NCBI RefSeq assembly: GCF_003387475.1
Contig: NZ_QUNO01000005.1
Coordinates: 558,001-622,000 of the forward strand
DNA from: Kutzneria buriramensis
Lineage (GTDB): Bacteria > Actinomycetota > Actinomycetes > Mycobacteriales > Pseudonocardiaceae
Direction of reading: 5' to 3'
DNA length: 64,000 nt
Each line of letters opens with the position of its first letter. Position 1 is the stretch's first letter. A model generated the notes under the pieces. That model made no database searches. It was given only the letters and a program-made list of their open reading frames with translations, and was not told the DNA's origin. The translations under genes were made by a program, and so were the position numbers. This document shows positions 34,738 through 45,625 of the stretch, in pieces.

Positions 34738-35015
34738 TTCTGGCCGTTCTGCCCGGCCAGCGTGCAGGCCTCCCTGGCGTCCTGCGCCGGCACGCCGTTC
34801 GTCGTCATCTGGTTGACGCAGGTCGCCTTGGCCAGCACCGCGCCGAAGGCGCAGCCCGTGACCGCCTGCTGGGTCATCGGGTCGTGGTGGTCGACCAGGT
34901 ACTGCATGCAGTCCTGGGCCGCCGCCTGGGCCGGGGCCGCGGTCAGCAGCAGCGGCGCCGCCGTCCCGGCCAGCAGGGCGACGGCGAGGCCGGCGGTACG
35001 GGCCATCCGTGACAT
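34734..35015 (-). CDS. Small secreted protein with four conserved-looking cysteines
   Basis: A 93-residue protein with a clear signal peptide ([20 protein letters not shown], cleavage after AQA) leaving about 60 residues with four cysteines (QDCMQ, TGCAF, ATCVN, EACTL), probably two disulfides. The mature part is helical. No known domain. ATG 35015 has GAGAGGA five bases upstream. Its stop codon lies inside that of the convergent phytoene synthase gene. Confidence 0.7.
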   Translation of the reverse strand: MSRMARTAGLAVALLAGTAAPLLLTAAPAQAAAQDCMQYLVDHHDPMTQQAVTGCAFGAVLAKATCVNQMTTNGVPAQDAREACTLAGQNGQN

Positions 35016-35126
35016 GGGGGTCCTCTCGTACGGGGTGTGCCGGCCACCCCACCGCCGTCGGACCCCCGCCTTCAAGCTCCCCCACCCCTTCGAGCGACGC
35101 CGATCACCCGCCCGTGTCACCCCGTT

Positions 35127-35183
35127 ATGCAGGGAAGGACGCCTTACCCGCACTGGTTGCTGGTAAGGCGTCCTTCCCTGCAT
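35127..35183. repeat. Dispersed hairpin A, copy 3 (terminator)
   Basis: A perfect 22-bp stem (35127-35148 with 35162-35183, 13-base loop) identical in its core to the 16728 copy. It follows the stop codon of the Rv2175c-like gene and precedes the next gene on the same strand, so here it acts between tandem genes. Confidence 0.85.
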
Positions 35184-35186
35184 CAG

Positions 35187-35561
35187 CTAGAAGGCGCTGG
35201 CCTGGGCCCGGCGCTTGACCTCGCGGCCCCGGTCCCCCCGCAGCGCCTCGATGGGCGTGCCGGGCAGGGTCTCGTCCGGGGTGAACAGCCAGGTGAGGAT
35301 CTCGTCCTCGGCGTAGCCGGAGTCCTTGAGCACCGTGATGGTGCCGGACAGGCCCTTCACGACGGCGTCCTCGGCCAGGAACAGGGCCGGCACGATCAGG
35401 ATCCCGCTCCGGCGGCAGGCCAGCAGCTGACCGTCGCGCAGCATCTGGTGCACCCGGGTGATGGGCACGCCGAGCCGCTCGGCGACGTCGGGCAGGGGCA
35501 GGACCTCCAGGTCGGGGCTGAGCACGTCGGCAGCGACAGGAATGGCACTCACGGGCGTCAC
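35187..35561 (-). CDS. Rv2175c-like DNA-binding protein
   Basis: A 124-residue winged helix-turn-helix protein: LPDVAERLGVPITRVHQMLRD forms the DNA-binding helices, followed by GYAEDEILTWLFTPD and the C-terminal GREVKRRAQA, a tail shared with M. tuberculosis Rv2175c. In mycobacteria this protein is a substrate of the neighbouring kinase PknL, and phosphorylation abolishes its DNA binding. The same divergent arrangement is kept here, 85 bases apart. GTG 35561 is chosen; a second GTG lies nine bases downstream. Confidence 0.8.
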   Translation of the reverse strand: MTPVSAIPVAADVLSPDLEVLPLPDVAERLGVPITRVHQMLRDGQLLACRRSGILIVPALFLAEDAVVKGLSGTITVLKDSGYAEDEILTWLFTPDETLPGTPIEALRGDRGREVKRRAQASAF

Positions 35562-35646
35562 GATGCCACAGCCACCCACCGACTGCCGAGTCCGATTCGC
35601 CTCCTTCACAGCTACCGTCGGGGGGACTCGCCTACCATGGCGAGCC

Positions 35647-37698
35647 GTGGGAACCCAGAGCGCGAACTTGATCGGGGGGCTGCTGGAGCAGCGGTACCGG
35701 GTCAACACCCTGCTGGCGCGCGGCGGGATGTCCACGGTCTACCGGGGTGTGGACACCCGCCTGGAACGGCCGGTGGCCATCAAGGTGATGGACCCGAGGT
35801 TCTCGGACGACCAGTCGTTCATCGACCGGTTCGTCCGCGAGGCCCGCACCGCCGCCCAGCTGCACCACCCTGGCGTCGTCGGCGTCTACGACCAGGGGGT
35901 GGACCGGTCGCCGGAGGGCGACCACGTCTTCCTGGTGATGGAGCTCGTGGACGGCGGCACGCTGCGTGACCTGCTCAGAGAGCGCGGCGCGCTGCCGCCG
36001 GCGCTGGCCCTGAGCGTGCTGGAGCAGGTGCTGTCGGCGCTGGGCGCCGCGCACCGGGCCGGCCTGGTGCACCGGGACGTGAAGCCGGAGAACGTGCTGA
36101 TCGGCCGCGGCGGCGCGGTCAAGGTCGCCGACTTCGGCCTGGTCCGGGCCATGGCCAGCGCGAACACGACCAGTGACGACATGATCCTCGGCACGGTGGC
36201 GTACCTGTCCCCCGAGCAGGTGGCGACGGGCGCCTCCGATCCGCGCAGCGACGTCTACTCGGCCGGCATCCTGCTGTACGAGATGCTGACCGGCACGCCG
36301 CCCTACACCGGCGACAACCCGATCTCGGTGGCGTACCGACACGTGAACGACGACGTGCCGCCGCCGAGCGAGGCGGCCACCGGCAGCATCCCGCCGGCAT
36401 TGGACGACCTGGTGCTGCGCGCGACCCGTCGGGACCCGTCGCTGCGTCCGATGGACGCCGACGCGCTGCTGGCCGAGGTGCAGATCACCGCCATGTCGAT
36501 GGGCATCACGCCGGTGCCGATACCGATGGTGGCGGCCAGCCCGCAGCCCGACTCCACGCTCCGGGTCCGCGACGACGGCCCGCCGACGGAGAAGTTCAGC
36601 CCGATCACCGCGGCCACGCCGGCGCCGATGCTCGCGCCCACGATGTCCGCGCCGATGGCGCCGCCCATGGCCCCGCCGATGGGCGGTCCGATGGGCACCA
36701 GGGCGATGTCCCGTGCCGACCTGGAGGCGAACGCCGTCACGGCGCGCCACGCCCCGGTGCGCGCGCAGTCGCCGGTCGACCGGTACCAGCAGCAGCGCAC
36801 CAAGAGCCGGCGCGCGTTCCTCATCTGGATGTCGGTGATCGTGGTGCTGGCCGCCGCCGTCGCCGCGACGGCGTGGTGGCTGGGCTCCGGTCAGTGGGCC
36901 CAGGTGCCGAGCGTGAAGGGCCTCCAGGAGCAGACCGCCGAGCAGAAGATCCACGACGCCGATCTCCAGTTCACGGTCAAGTCGGTGCCCAGCAACGACG
37001 TCCAGAAGGGCTACGTCGTCGACGTGTCCCCGGGCGAGCAGCAGCAGGTGGCGCGCAACTCGCAGGTGACGCTGAGCATCTCGCAGGGCAAGCCGCAGGT
37101 GCCGGCCGTGCAGGCGGGCGCGGATCCGGCGGTCGCCGACAAGCTGCTCGGCGACCAGGGGCTCCAGTCGCAGCGGGACCCGAACAAGGACACCTTCAAC
37201 GACAACGTGCCGGCCGGCAAGGTCGTCACGCTGCTGCCGGCGCCGGGCACGATCGTGCCCGTGGGCTCGGGTGTCGTGGTGGTGCTGAGCAAGGGGCCCA
37301 AGCCGAAGCCGGTGCCCTCGGTCGTCGGCCTGCCGCACGACCAGGCGTTCACCACCTTGCAGCAGGCCGGTTTCCAGCCGGTGGACGGCCCCGCCGAGTT
37401 CAACGACCAGGTGGACGCGGGCAAGGTGATCCGCACCGACCCGGCCGCCGGCACGACGGTCACCAACGGCAACACCCAGGTGACCGTGATCGTGTCGAAC
37501 GCGGTCGTGGTGCCGGACCTGGGCGGCATGCGGGCCGACGACGCCCGCGAGACGCTCAAGGGGTTGGGGCTGGACATCGACGTGCAGGGCTTCTTCGGCG
37601 GCGGGCACAACGGCAACGGGCAGGTGATCAGCCAGGACCAGGCGCCGGGCAGCCGGGTGAAGAAGGGGACGAAGATCGTCGTGCACGTGTTCCCCTGA
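35647..37698 (+). CDS. pknL: PknL-like Ser/Thr kinase with four PASTA domains
   Basis: A 683-residue transmembrane kinase. Residues 17-280 are the kinase domain (ARGGMSTVYRG loop, AIKV lysine at 46, HRDVKPEN at 142, DFGLVRA, GTVAYLSPEQ). A proline/methionine-rich linker follows, then a membrane helix near 390-412 and four PASTA repeats (about 417-683), each opening with a VPS/VPA/VPD-type motif. PASTA domains bind muropeptides or lipid II outside the cell. The M. tuberculosis PknL lacks PASTA repeats, while corynebacterial PknL has them. GTG 35647 lies eight bases after TACCAT (leaderless). Confidence 0.88.
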   Translation: MGTQSANLIGGLLEQRYRVNTLLARGGMSTVYRGVDTRLERPVAIKVMDPRFSDDQSFIDRFVREARTAAQLHHPGVVGVYDQGVDRSPEGDHVFLVMELVDGGTLRDLLRERGALPPALALSVLEQVLSALGAAHRAGLVHRDVKPENVLIGRGGAVKVADFGLVRAMASANTTSDDMILGTVAYLSPEQVATGASDPRSDVYSAGILLYEMLTGTPPYTGDNPISVAYRHVNDDVPPPSEAATGSIPPALDDLVLRATRRDPSLRPMDADALLAEVQITAMSMGITPVPIPMVAASPQPDSTLRVRDDGPPTEKFSPITAATPAPMLAPTMSAPMAPPMAPPMGGPMGTRAMSRADLEANAVTARHAPVRAQSPVDRYQQQRTKSRRAFLIWMSVIVVLAAAVAATAWWLGSGQWAQVPSVKGLQEQTAEQKIHDADLQFTVKSVPSNDVQKGYVVDVSPGEQQQVARNSQVTLSISQGKPQVPAVQAGADPAVADKLLGDQGLQSQRDPNKDTFNDNVPAGKVVTLLPAPGTIVPVGSGVVVVLSKGPKPKPVPSVVGLPHDQAFTTLQQAGFQPVDGPAEFNDQVDAGKVIRTDPAAGTTVTNGNTQVTVIVSNAVVVPDLGGMRADDARETLKGLGLDIDVQGFFGGGHNGNGQVISQDQAPGSRVKKGTKIVVHVFP

Positions 37699-37713
37699 CA
37701 CTAGACTCGGCGG

Positions 37714-37941
37714 ATGATCGGGACTCGGGGACGCGTCACCGGCCGGGTCGGCCCGGGGCTGGTCGGCGAGGTGATGATCGCCGTCCGCGGCGGGGTCGAG
37801 GCGTTCTACGCGCACCCGATCGAGCCCCAGGAGACGATCGAGCCCGGCGTCCAGGTCCTCGTCGTCGACTTCGAGCCCCCGCGCACCGTCTACGTGGAAC
37901 GCTGGCAGCCTTTGGTACCCCGCGCGAGTTCCCCCAGCTAG
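37714..37941 (+). CDS. Small NfeD-like OB-fold protein
   Basis: A 75-residue soluble protein with the beta-barrel look of the NfeD C-terminal domain: GTRGRVTGRVGPGLVGEVMI, GVEAFYAHP, and GVQVLVVDFEPPRTVYVERW. NfeD proteins pair with SPFH/flotillin proteins and may modulate their assembly; the flotillin gene follows about 300 bases on. ATG 37714 is preceded at six bases by TAGACT, so it starts a leaderless message just 16 bases after the pknL stop. A terminator lies between it and flotillin. Confidence 0.75.
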   Translation: MIGTRGRVTGRVGPGLVGEVMIAVRGGVEAFYAHPIEPQETIEPGVQVLVVDFEPPRTVYVERWQPLVPRASSPS

Positions 37942-37973
37942 TTCAACGCCGCGCGTCACACCGAATTGCGCTC

Positions 37974-38011
37974 CCCCGCGAGTCGCGCTCTCGGACACAG
38001 CGAATGTAGGT
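37974..38011 (+). repeat. Dispersed repeat B, plus-strand copy
   Basis: It begins CCCCGCGAGTCGCGCTC and ends CGAATGTAGGT, matching the left copy at 8336 at nearly every position between. It lies just after the NfeD-like gene and in front of a terminator. The surrounding gap (37942-38243) otherwise contains only the flotillin leader; no ORF in it is convincing. Confidence 0.7.
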
Positions 38012-38013
38012 CC

Positions 38014-38046
38014 GGGGCACACCCGAAAGAGTGAAGGGTGTGCCCC
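38014..38046 (+). terminator. Intrinsic terminator after the NfeD-like gene
   Basis: GGGGCACACCC (38014-38024), an 11-base loop and GGGTGTGCCCC (38036-38046) form a perfect stem followed by TTCTTATT, the most canonical U-tailed terminator in the window apart from the trp attenuator. Confidence 0.85.
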
Positions 38047-38243
38047 TTCTTATTGCCCTTGGGCGGCAACAAGAAAGGGCCCCCCGAATCGTCCCCCAAG
38101 TGTGTGCCAAGAGACATCGACGGCGCGGGAACCGAGGAATAGCGTCTGTACTCCAAGGTGCGCCGGGAAGTCTGGTCGGCAACCACGACAAGGTCGTGGG
38201 GCGCATCGACGCGTCCCACGCGCAGAGGGGGCGTCAACAGAAA

Positions 38244-39728
38244 ATGGACGCAGGAGTATTGGCGATCGCGGGCGGCGCGGTCGTAGTGCTGATCGTGCTG
38301 TTCATCATCCTCCGGGTGCTCTGGCGGGTGGCCGAGCCCAATGAGGCCATGATCATCTCCGGCCTGGGCGCGCGTCGCGTCCAGATCGGCGAGGACAGCC
38401 TCGGGTTCAAGATCGTCACGGGCAAGGGCACCCTGGTGCTGCCCGGGTTCCAGACCGCGCGCCGGCTGTCGCTGGACACGCGGTCGGCGGAGATCGTGGT
38501 GTCCTGCGTGACCAACCAGGGCATTCCGGTCCGCGTGCAGGGCGCGGTGATCTACAAGGTGGGCGACGACTTCGTGTCCATCGCCAACGCCGCGCGCCGC
38601 TTCCTCGACCAGCAGAACGCGATGGACACCAGGATCCACAGCGTCTTCGCCGGCCACCTGCGCTCGATCATCGGCGCGCTGACCGTCGAGGAGCTCATCC
38701 GCGACCGCGAGCGGCTCACCGCCGAGGTGCGCAGCTCGTCCGCGAACGAGATGAGCAAGCTGGGCCTGGTCGTCGACTCGTTGCAGATCCAGGAGATCGA
38801 CGACGCCTCGGGCTACATCGCCAACCTGGGCAAGCCGCACGCCGCGGCGGTCGCCTCGCAGGCCCGCATCGCCGAGGCGCAGCGGGACCAGGAGGCCACC
38901 GAGGCCGAGCAGATCGCCGCCGCGAACAAGGCGTCGGCGTGGCGCGACAGCCAGATCAAGCAGTCCTCGTACCAGGCCGAGATCGACCAGGTGGCGGCCC
39001 GCACCAAGCAGGCCGGCCCGCTGGCCGAGGCGACCGCCCGCCAGGAGGTCGTCGTGCAGGAGACCAAGGCCGCGCAGCTGGAGGCCGACCTGTCCGAGCA
39101 GCGCCTCCAGTCGCAGATCCGCAAGCCGGCCGACGCCAGGGCGTACGAGACCAGGACGCTGGCCGACGCCGAGCGCGACGCGCAGATCGCCCGCGCCCAG
39201 GCGCAGGCCAAGGAGACGGAGCTGCGGGCGGCGGCCGACGCCACCCGGGTGAAGGCGGCGGCGCAGGCCGAGGCGGAGGCGACCAAGGCCCGCGGCGAGG
39301 CGGAGGCGACGGCCACCAAGGCCACCGGTGAGGCCGAGGCCGCCGCGGCCCGGGCCCAGGGTCTCGCGGAGGCGGAAGCCGCGCGGGCCAAGGGTCTGGC
39401 CGAGGCCGAGGCGATCCAGGCGCGGGCGGCCGCGCTGGCCGAGAACCAGGAAGCCGTTGTGGCGCAGGAGCTCGCCGAGAACTGGCCGGCCATCGTGGCG
39501 GCCGGCGCGCAGGCGTTCGCCAACGTCGACAACATGGTGGTGCTCAACGGCGCCGAGGGCGTGACGGAGCTGTTCACCAAGGCGCTGTCGCTGGGCGGCG
39601 CGGGCTTCGGCATGGCCCGTCAGCTGATGGACACCATGCAGGTGGCGAAGAAGGTCGCCGACAAGCCGGCGACCAACGGCACGGTCGACGACGACTTCGG
39701 GCTCTCGCTGCCCAAGTCGGAGAAGTAG
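38244..39728 (+). CDS. Flotillin/SPFH membrane scaffold protein
   Basis: A 494-residue protein: one N-terminal membrane segment (VLAIAGGAVVVLIVLFIILRVL), an SPFH (band 7) domain (about 30-190, with EPNEAMIISG and LGLVVDSLQIQEI), and a long alanine/glutamate-rich coiled coil (about 195-430) made of repeats such as ARGEAEATATKATGEAEA. Flotillins oligomerise in functional membrane microdomains and affect signalling and secretion. ATG 38244 gives the normal flotillin start; the ribosome binding site (GAGGGGG) is rather far (13 bases). A TAGCGT box lies about 100 bases upstream. Confidence 0.9.
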   Translation: MDAGVLAIAGGAVVVLIVLFIILRVLWRVAEPNEAMIISGLGARRVQIGEDSLGFKIVTGKGTLVLPGFQTARRLSLDTRSAEIVVSCVTNQGIPVRVQGAVIYKVGDDFVSIANAARRFLDQQNAMDTRIHSVFAGHLRSIIGALTVEELIRDRERLTAEVRSSSANEMSKLGLVVDSLQIQEIDDASGYIANLGKPHAAAVASQARIAEAQRDQEATEAEQIAAANKASAWRDSQIKQSSYQAEIDQVAARTKQAGPLAEATARQEVVVQETKAAQLEADLSEQRLQSQIRKPADARAYETRTLADAERDAQIARAQAQAKETELRAAADATRVKAAAQAEAEATKARGEAEATATKATGEAEAAAARAQGLAEAEAARAKGLAEAEAIQARAAALAENQEAVVAQELAENWPAIVAAGAQAFANVDNMVVLNGAEGVTELFTKALSLGGAGFGMARQLMDTMQVAKKVADKPATNGTVDDDFGLSLPKSEK

Positions 39729-39733
39729 CCGAC

Positions 39734-39776
39734 ATCGACGCGAGCCGGCCCCTTGCCGGGGTCAGCTCGCGTCGAT
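39734..39776. terminator. Hairpin between flotillin and FMN-binding genes
   Basis: ATCGACGCGAGC (39734-39745) pairs perfectly with GCTCGCGTCGAT (39765-39776). The 3' arm includes the last codons of the convergent FMN-binding gene, so one hairpin can end both transcripts. Confidence 0.7.
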
Positions 39777-40181
39777 CGCGGCCTGCATGGACTGGGCGTA
39801 GGCCTCGCTCGTGATGGTCGCGCCGGAGACGGTGTCGATCTTGGCGCTCTGCGCCCGCAACGCCTCCTGGCGCAGCGTCGGGGCGGCGGACTCGGCGATG
39901 CGCTGGCTCCGCCGGTCCGACGGCGCCTCCACGATCTGCACGTCGGTGATGGTGCTGCCGTTGAACGTCACCTGCACCTGGTACGGCCCGAACTCGGTGT
40001 CCACCTCCGAGCCCGTGACGGTTCTCGTGCCCGATGTCGACGGCGCCTTGCTTGAGGCGCTGGGCGTTTGCGCTGTGCCGGCGGTGGCGCGGATGGCGGT
40101 CGTCGTCGTGTTCGGGTGGTACCGCAGCAGCGGCACGAGGCCGGCGGCGGTGATCACCAGCGCGATGACGGCTCGACGCAT
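39762..40181 (-). CDS. Exported FMN-binding domain protein
   Basis: A 139-residue protein: N-terminal membrane helix or signal (AVIALVITAAGLVPLL), a serine/threonine-rich linker, and an FMN_bind domain (about 50-139). SGATITSEAY contains the SGAT motif whose threonine is covalently flavinylated by ApbE in this family. It should relay electrons outside the membrane. The ferric-reductase-like gene ends ten bases upstream on the same strand, so the two form an operon; no apbE gene is in the window. Confidence 0.85.
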   Translation of the reverse strand: MRRAVIALVITAAGLVPLLRYHPNTTTTAIRATAGTAQTPSASSKAPSTSGTRTVTGSEVDTEFGPYQVQVTFNGSTITDVQIVEAPSDRRSQRIAESAAPTLRQEALRAQSAKIDTVSGATITSEAYAQSMQAAIDAS

Positions 40182-40191
40182 GGGCTTCCCT

Positions 40192-41505
40192 TCAGGCCGC
40201 GAACGCGAAGCGCTCGGCGTGGCATTGGTCGGCGGGCACCGCGAGTTCCCGCAACGTCGTCATGACCGCCTCCGTCATGCCCGGCGGGCCACACACGAAC
40301 ACGTTGCGCTCCCGCACATCCGGCACGAGCGACACCAGATGCGCCGCGCTCAGCAGCCAGTTGTCCGGCGGGCCGACAACCATGTGCAGCCGCGCACCGG
40401 TCCGCTCGGCGAGGTACCGGAGTTCGTTGGCCAGCACCGTGTCCTCCCACTGATTCGCGCGGTAGACCGCCACGACGTCGCCGCGCAACTCCTCCAGCAG
40501 CGCCCGCACCGGCGTGATGCCGACACCGCCGCCGATCAGCAACACCTTGCGGTGGGCCGGATTCGACGTGAACGATCCGTACGGGCCTTCGGCGAACACC
40601 CTGGTGCCGGGTCGTAGCGTGCGCAGCCAGGAACTGCCGTCGCCCAACGCCTTCACGGTGATCCGCAGGCCGCGCCCGTCCGGCATCGCCGACAGCGAGT
40701 ACGGGTGCGCCTCCCACCAACGGTCTCGCGTGAGGAACCGCCAGAGGAAGAACTGACCCGCCCGCGCCGGCAGCTCGTGCAGCCGCCGGCCCGTGATGTA
40801 CACCGACACCACGTTCGGCGACTCCTTCACCACCGTCTGCACCTTGAGCCGATGCCTTCCGTTGCGCCACAACGGAAGCAGCAACCGCGCCAGCAGGATC
40901 GCACCTAGTGCCGCGCCGTAGAGCGTCCACCAGTACGCCGTGGCGATCGGCGAGCCGACGAAGTCCGCCCCGGTCGTGACCTGGTGCAGGAAACCCAGAA
41001 TCACCGCCAGATACGCGTACAGGTGCACGAAGTGCCATGTCTCGTACCGCATCCTGCGGCGCGCGGCGCGGGCCGACGTCACCGCCACCCCGATCAGCAG
41101 GATCGTCGCCACCGTCGCCTTGAGCACGTCCTGGGTGTCGAAGACCAGCGTGCCCAGCTCGTCGACCAGCGGGCTGCCGTCGCTCGCCGCGTAGCCCAGG
41201 GTGATGAAGACGACGTGGGCCAGCACCAGCCACAGCACCCAGAAGCCGGTCCAGCGGTGCCAGCGGGTCAGCTGGTCCATGCCCAGGCCGCGCTCCAGCC
41301 AGGGCACCCGGGCGATCAGGACCAGTTGGAACACCAGCAGGAGCGCGCCGTAGAGGCCCGTCGCGCGGCCGAGGACCGTGAGCAGGTTGTCCCTGGCCAG
41401 GCCGCCGTCCATGACGAACAGGTCGGTGACCCACATGGCGTTGAGGCCGAGCAGGGCCAGCAGCCACTGCGCGGTCGTCAGGCCACTGGGCCGGGTCGCG
41501 GTCAC
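40192..41505 (-). CDS. Ferric-reductase-like transmembrane oxidoreductase
   Basis: A 437-residue protein: six-helix heme-binding domain (about 10-210) with histidines in RWHRWTGFW, AHVVFITL and WHFVHLYAY, then an FAD/NAD module with HPYSLS, VLLIGGGVGITPVRALL and CGPPGM. It resembles ferric reductases and NADPH oxidases that carry electrons across the membrane; in this operon the acceptor is probably the flavinylated FMN-binding protein. GTG 41505 lies six bases after GAGACT. Its final acceptor (iron, quinone, oxygen) is unknown. Confidence 0.85.
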   Translation of the reverse strand: MTATRPSGLTTAQWLLALLGLNAMWVTDLFVMDGGLARDNLLTVLGRATGLYGALLLVFQLVLIARVPWLERGLGMDQLTRWHRWTGFWVLWLVLAHVVFITLGYAASDGSPLVDELGTLVFDTQDVLKATVATILLIGVAVTSARAARRRMRYETWHFVHLYAYLAVILGFLHQVTTGADFVGSPIATAYWWTLYGAALGAILLARLLLPLWRNGRHRLKVQTVVKESPNVVSVYITGRRLHELPARAGQFFLWRFLTRDRWWEAHPYSLSAMPDGRGLRITVKALGDGSSWLRTLRPGTRVFAEGPYGSFTSNPAHRKVLLIGGGVGITPVRALLEELRGDVVAVYRANQWEDTVLANELRYLAERTGARLHMVVGPPDNWLLSAAHLVSLVPDVRERNVFVCGPPGMTEAVMTTLRELAVPADQCHAERFAFAA

Positions 41506-41615
41506 GGTGCGAGTCTCGTCGCGTCAGGTCAGAACTGTCTCCACGCGAGCTGTCGGTCCGCTGTGCGTGGAAATACTCATGCGCCCACCGTGACCGCGTC
41601 ACTACCGTGGCCGGT

Positions 41616-42392
41616 ATGCGGATTCTCGTGGCGCTGTTGGTCGCTGCCGGGGTCATCGGCGGGGCGGCGTGGTTGCTGACGCCGCGCGGCGGCACCGCCC
41701 AGACCGACAAGGAGGCGCGCAGCATCGCCACCGCGATCTCCTACCCGCGCTCGCCCGACGCCATGGGCTACGCCCGGACGCTGCTCGCCAAGTACCCCAA
41801 CGTGAAGGTGCTCGAAGCGACCGACCTCAAGGCCGTCCAGCCCACCGATCCGCTGACGCACCTGGTGATCAGGATCGACTATGACAAGTGCGGCGGCAAT
41901 GTCATCGCGTGCCAGCCGATTCCTGCCACCGTTTGCTACGGGTTCGACCTCAACCGCTACGAGCCGATCAACGGGCCGTCGGTCGTCGACTGCCCGTCGA
42001 ACACCCCGATCATCCCGCCGGCCGTGGCCAAGAACGACATCCCTTCCGGCACCTCCGAGGCGCTGCGGGCCGTGCTGGGTGGGTTGCCGGCGTCGCCCGG
42101 TGACGCCCAGGTCAAGGCCGCTCTCGACGCCGGGTTGCCCAAGCCCGCGGTGGATCCAGGTACTGGGCTCGCCGGCGTTGCGCCGCAGGTCACCGTCGCG
42201 GTCCACGGCGCCGACGTCGGCGTCGCCATTCGAGGCGGCGACTACTTCGGTGGCTACCAGTGCACGTTCGGTTTGCGGCAGGGCGGGAAGGTGTGGGTCT
42301 GGGCGCCCGGTCATGCCCAGATGCAGCCCGGAGAACTCGTCTGCGAGGCGGGCGAGGCGTTTTCGGCGTACGCCCAGACCCCGCCTCACTGA
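41616..42392 (+). CDS. Exported protein of unknown function
   Basis: A 258-residue protein with an N-terminal signal anchor (ILVALLVAAGVIGGAAWLL) and four or more cysteines outside the membrane (YDKCGGN, ACQPIP, TVCYGF, VDCPSN, YQCTFG, ELVCEAG), likely forming disulfides. No known domain. The ATG at 41616 is seven bases after TACCGT (leaderless), which favours it over an in-frame ATG nine bases upstream. It is divergent from the ferric reductase gene. Confidence 0.7.
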   Translation: MRILVALLVAAGVIGGAAWLLTPRGGTAQTDKEARSIATAISYPRSPDAMGYARTLLAKYPNVKVLEATDLKAVQPTDPLTHLVIRIDYDKCGGNVIACQPIPATVCYGFDLNRYEPINGPSVVDCPSNTPIIPPAVAKNDIPSGTSEALRAVLGGLPASPGDAQVKAALDAGLPKPAVDPGTGLAGVAPQVTVAVHGADVGVAIRGGDYFGGYQCTFGLRQGGKVWVWAPGHAQMQPGELVCEAGEAFSAYAQTPPH

Positions 42393-42576
42393 CGCCAGGG
42401 CAGGTCCCCCGACGCCGGCACCTCCGGAGTCCGGCCGCTGCCGGCGCGGCGGGCGTACCAGGCGAAGGCACGCCCTTGCCGTTCGCCTCCACCACCGGCG
42501 CGGCGGGCGCGGGCGTGGCGACGGTGCGATCGACCGGCCCTGCCGAGTCGACCTCCGCCGCCAACTCCGCGTCCAC
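42386..42576 (-). pseudogene. Frameshifted short ORF downstream of the DUF2891 gene
   Basis: From GTG 42576 one frame shows strong third-position GC for about 33 codons (AELAAEVDSAGPVDRTVATP and on). Near 42476-42480 the coding signal moves to the next frame, which then runs to a stop at 42386-42388, ending FAWYARRAGSG and DLPWRQ. The shift equals one missing base. If joined, the product would have about 63 residues and start six bases after the DUF2891 stop. It may be a decayed gene or a sequence error; function unknown. Confidence 0.4.
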
Positions 42577-42580
42577 TGCC

Positions 42581-45095
<2,515 letters not shown>

Positions 45096-45104
45096 CAGCG
45101 ATGC

Positions 45105-45539
45105 TCAGGCGGTAGTCACGCGGACGGTCGGCGCGATCCTGGTCATCGCCAGGTAGATCACGGTCGCGCCGACCACCAGCATGATGTCCAGGGTCACCAC
45201 GCCCAGCACGGACCGCCACGTCGCCAGCGCGAGCAGGCTGAGCAGCCACGACACCGCGACGAACACCCGCGCGCCCTGGTAGAACCACCAGGCCGGCCGG
45301 GGCGAGTAGTGGTTGAGCAGCCCCCACGCGGTGGCGGCCAGCGCGACCGCCTCCAGCGTCATCGGCACCGAGTTCTGCGGCAGGAACGCGCAGAAGTCGT
45401 CGGGCGCGGAGAACACGACCTTGCCGATCACCGTCAGGCCGGCGTTGCTGGCCGTGATCGCCACCACCGACACCGCGAGGGCCGCCAGCAGCCGGAACGG
45501 GCGAACCCGTCCAGGCGCGGCGGACAACTCGGTGGACAT
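45105..45539 (-). CDS. Four-helix membrane protein of unknown function
   Basis: A 144-residue protein with four hydrophobic helices (LLAALAVSVVAITASNAGLT, MTLEAVALAATAWGLL, VFVAVSWLLSLLALATW, VTLDIMLVVGATVIYLAM). The pattern fits small actinobacterial DUF6069-like membrane proteins. ATG 45539 has GGGGGAG seven bases upstream. It ends ten bases from the aroG stop without an intervening hairpin. Confidence 0.75.
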   Translation of the reverse strand: MSTELSAAPGRVRPFRLLAALAVSVVAITASNAGLTVIGKVVFSAPDDFCAFLPQNSVPMTLEAVALAATAWGLLNHYSPRPAWWFYQGARVFVAVSWLLSLLALATWRSVLGVVTLDIMLVVGATVIYLAMTRIAPTVRVTTA

Positions 45540-45625
45540 GGCGGTGCTCCCCCTGCGGCGGCGAATCGCGGGTCACGCTACCGACAAGGGAAACGCATCA
45601 GGCTCGGAAGGATGTTGATACCGGC

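Noticed and set aside
42476-42480. Programmed -1 frameshifting in the short ORF after the DUF2891 gene
   Set aside because: No canonical slippery heptamer and no downstream stem or pseudoknot is evident; a lost base is simpler.
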